Shown piece after piece: positions 5,918 to 6,456 of a stretch of 6,456 nt of DNA; position 1 is the stretch's first letter; each line of letters opens with the position of its first letter. The position numbers and the translations under genes are program-made. The stretch is from Paracoccaceae bacterium (GTDB lineage: Bacteria; Pseudomonadota; Alphaproteobacteria; Rhodobacterales; Rhodobacteraceae). Below the pieces are notes generated by a model. The model searched no databases. It saw only the letters and a program-made list of their open reading frames with translations, and was not told the DNA's origin. The stretch is taken from assembly GCA_007119835.1 (NCBI GenBank), contig SKOX01000363.1:1-6456 (forward strand), in the 5' to 3' direction.

Positions 5918-6022
5918 TCGGGCTTCGAACGGACAGATCCTGGCTTCTATAGCTTTTCCCGGCAGAATATGGCTTCGAACTGTGACGTGGGCGGCAGGCG
6001 CGCAGCGGTCGTCCGGCTTGAC
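5918..6022 (+). promoter_or_regulatory. Possible SURF1 promoter / leader region with direct repeat
   Basis: The stretch 5940-5980 is noticeably more AT-rich than anything nearby and includes CTTCTATAGCTTTT (5944-5957), from which a -10 such as TCTATA (5946-5951) could be drawn, though no good -35 precedes it. The 10-bp word GGCTTCGAAC occurs twice, at 5921-5930 and 5971-5980, exactly 50 bp apart, with a palindromic TTCGAA core. If SURF1 starts at the GTG at 6023, all of this is untranslated; if it starts at ATG 5969, the second copy is coding. A separate promoter is plausible because a strong hairpin cuts off ctaE. Confidence 0.3.
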
Positions 6023-6456
6023 GTGATCCGGCGCCTCGTCCTTCCTCTCCTGTTTGGGCTTGTCGGCACCGCCGTACTCGTCGCGCTCGGGACGTGGCAG
6101 CTTCAGCGCATGGCCTGGAAGGGGGACATCATCGCCCGGATCGAGGCCCGCCTTGCGGCCGATCCCGTTGCGGTGCCCCCCGATGCCAACCCGGACGAGC
6201 ACCAGTATCTCCGCGTGCGCGAGGACGGCGTGGTCCTGCCGGGCGAGCTTCACGTCTACACCTCCGTCCCGCCGCATGGCGTCGGCTACCGCGTGGTGGC
6301 GCCCTTCGAGATCGGCGAGAGTCGCGTCGTGCTGCTCGATCGAGGTTTCGTCCCGATCGCAGACAAGGACGCCGAGCGCCCGATCGGTCCGCTCGCCGTC
6401 GAGGGCGCGCTGCACTGGCCGCAGGAGACCGACCGCTTCACGGCCGATCCCGACCG
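6023..6456 (+). CDS. surf1: SURF1 family oxidase assembly protein, N-terminal part (runs off right edge)
   Basis: SURF1 (Shy1) is an inner-membrane protein that helps insert heme a into oxidase subunit I. From GTG 6023 there are 144 residues before the window ends. A membrane span covers about residues 4-23 (IRRLVLPLLFGLVGTAVLVA). The family motif GTWQLQRMAWK follows at 23-33, and VVLLDRGFVP at 102-111 corresponds to the usual VLVDRGWVP. A proline-rich turn and VEGAL (126-130) come next. The second, C-terminal span expected for the family lies beyond the edge. The start is uncertain. GTG 6023 gives the MIRRLVLPL opening seen in relatives but has no clear ribosome site. An in-frame ATG at 5969 would add 18 residues (MASNCDVGGR...) and also lacks one. 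Product assignment is firm. Confidence 0.88.
   Translation, partial: MIRRLVLPLLFGLVGTAVLVALGTWQLQRMAWKGDIIARIEARLAADPVAVPPDANPDEHQYLRVREDGVVLPGELHVYTSVPPHGVGYRVVAPFEIGESRVVLLDRGFVPIADKDAERPIGPLAVEGALHWPQETDRFTADPD

Noticed and set aside
4656..6026. 456-aa plus-strand frame overlapping ctaG and ctaE
   Set aside because: It is an out-of-frame shadow of two genes with intact family motifs. It crosses their junction and the terminator hairpin and has an Arg-rich composition.
5877..6026. 49-aa frame whose ATG overlaps the ctaE stop (TGATG)
   Set aside because: The overlap looks like translational coupling, but the frame runs straight through the 14-bp hairpin and into SURF1 out of frame, and resembles no family I know.
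1..6456. Mobile element, CRISPR, prophage, tRNA or toxin-antitoxin content
   Set aside because: I found no transposase-like protein, long terminal repeats, regularly spaced repeats or tRNA-like cloverleaf. Codon and base use looks even across all genes.

Overview
This window looks like the chromosome of a high-GC alphaproteobacterium, most likely a member of the Rhodobacterales (Rhodobacter/Paracoccus/Roseobacter relatives). The reasons are the gene order, the close likeness of the oxidase proteins to Paracoccus-type aa3 oxidase, strongly G/C-biased third codon positions, and a CtrA-type operator. Genus cannot be read from the sequence.

Layout. On the minus strand lie the start of dprA (1-320, running off the left edge) and the complete tldD metalloprotease gene (396-1823). 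A 183-bp divergent intergenic region (1824-2006) separates them from a plus-strand cluster for mitochondrial-type cytochrome c oxidase: coxB/ctaC (subunit II, 2007-3062), ctaB (heme O synthase, 3181-4137), a 92-aa single-span membrane protein (4155-4433), ctaG/cox11 (copper chaperone for CuB, 4438-5076) and ctaE/coxC (subunit III, 5089-5877). A strong GC-rich hairpin follows ctaE (5884-5917). Then SURF1 begins (heme a insertion / oxidase assembly) and runs off the right edge.

How the genes work together. Subunits II and III belong to the oxidase. CtaB makes heme O, the precursor of heme A. CtaG delivers copper to the CuB site of subunit I. SURF1 helps place heme a. The small protein sits among these assembly genes and resembles the core of the mitochondrial assembly factor COA3. 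Subunit I (ctaD) and heme A synthase (ctaA) are not in the window; in many relatives ctaD lies elsewhere. From ctaB to ctaE gene spacing is 4-17 nt, as in an operon. coxB-ctaB (118 nt) and ctaE-surf1 are looser and contain inverted repeats.

The genes are ordinary housekeeping genes, and I see no mobile element, CRISPR, RNA gene or undescribed multi-gene system. The points most worth a second look are: a perfect TTAA-N7-TTAA CtrA-type palindrome just upstream of dprA; a hairpin overlapping the dprA Shine-Dalgarno; the COA3-like small protein; and a 66-residue acidic, proline-rich insert after the signal peptide of CoxB. Intergenic stretches are all under 300 bases.
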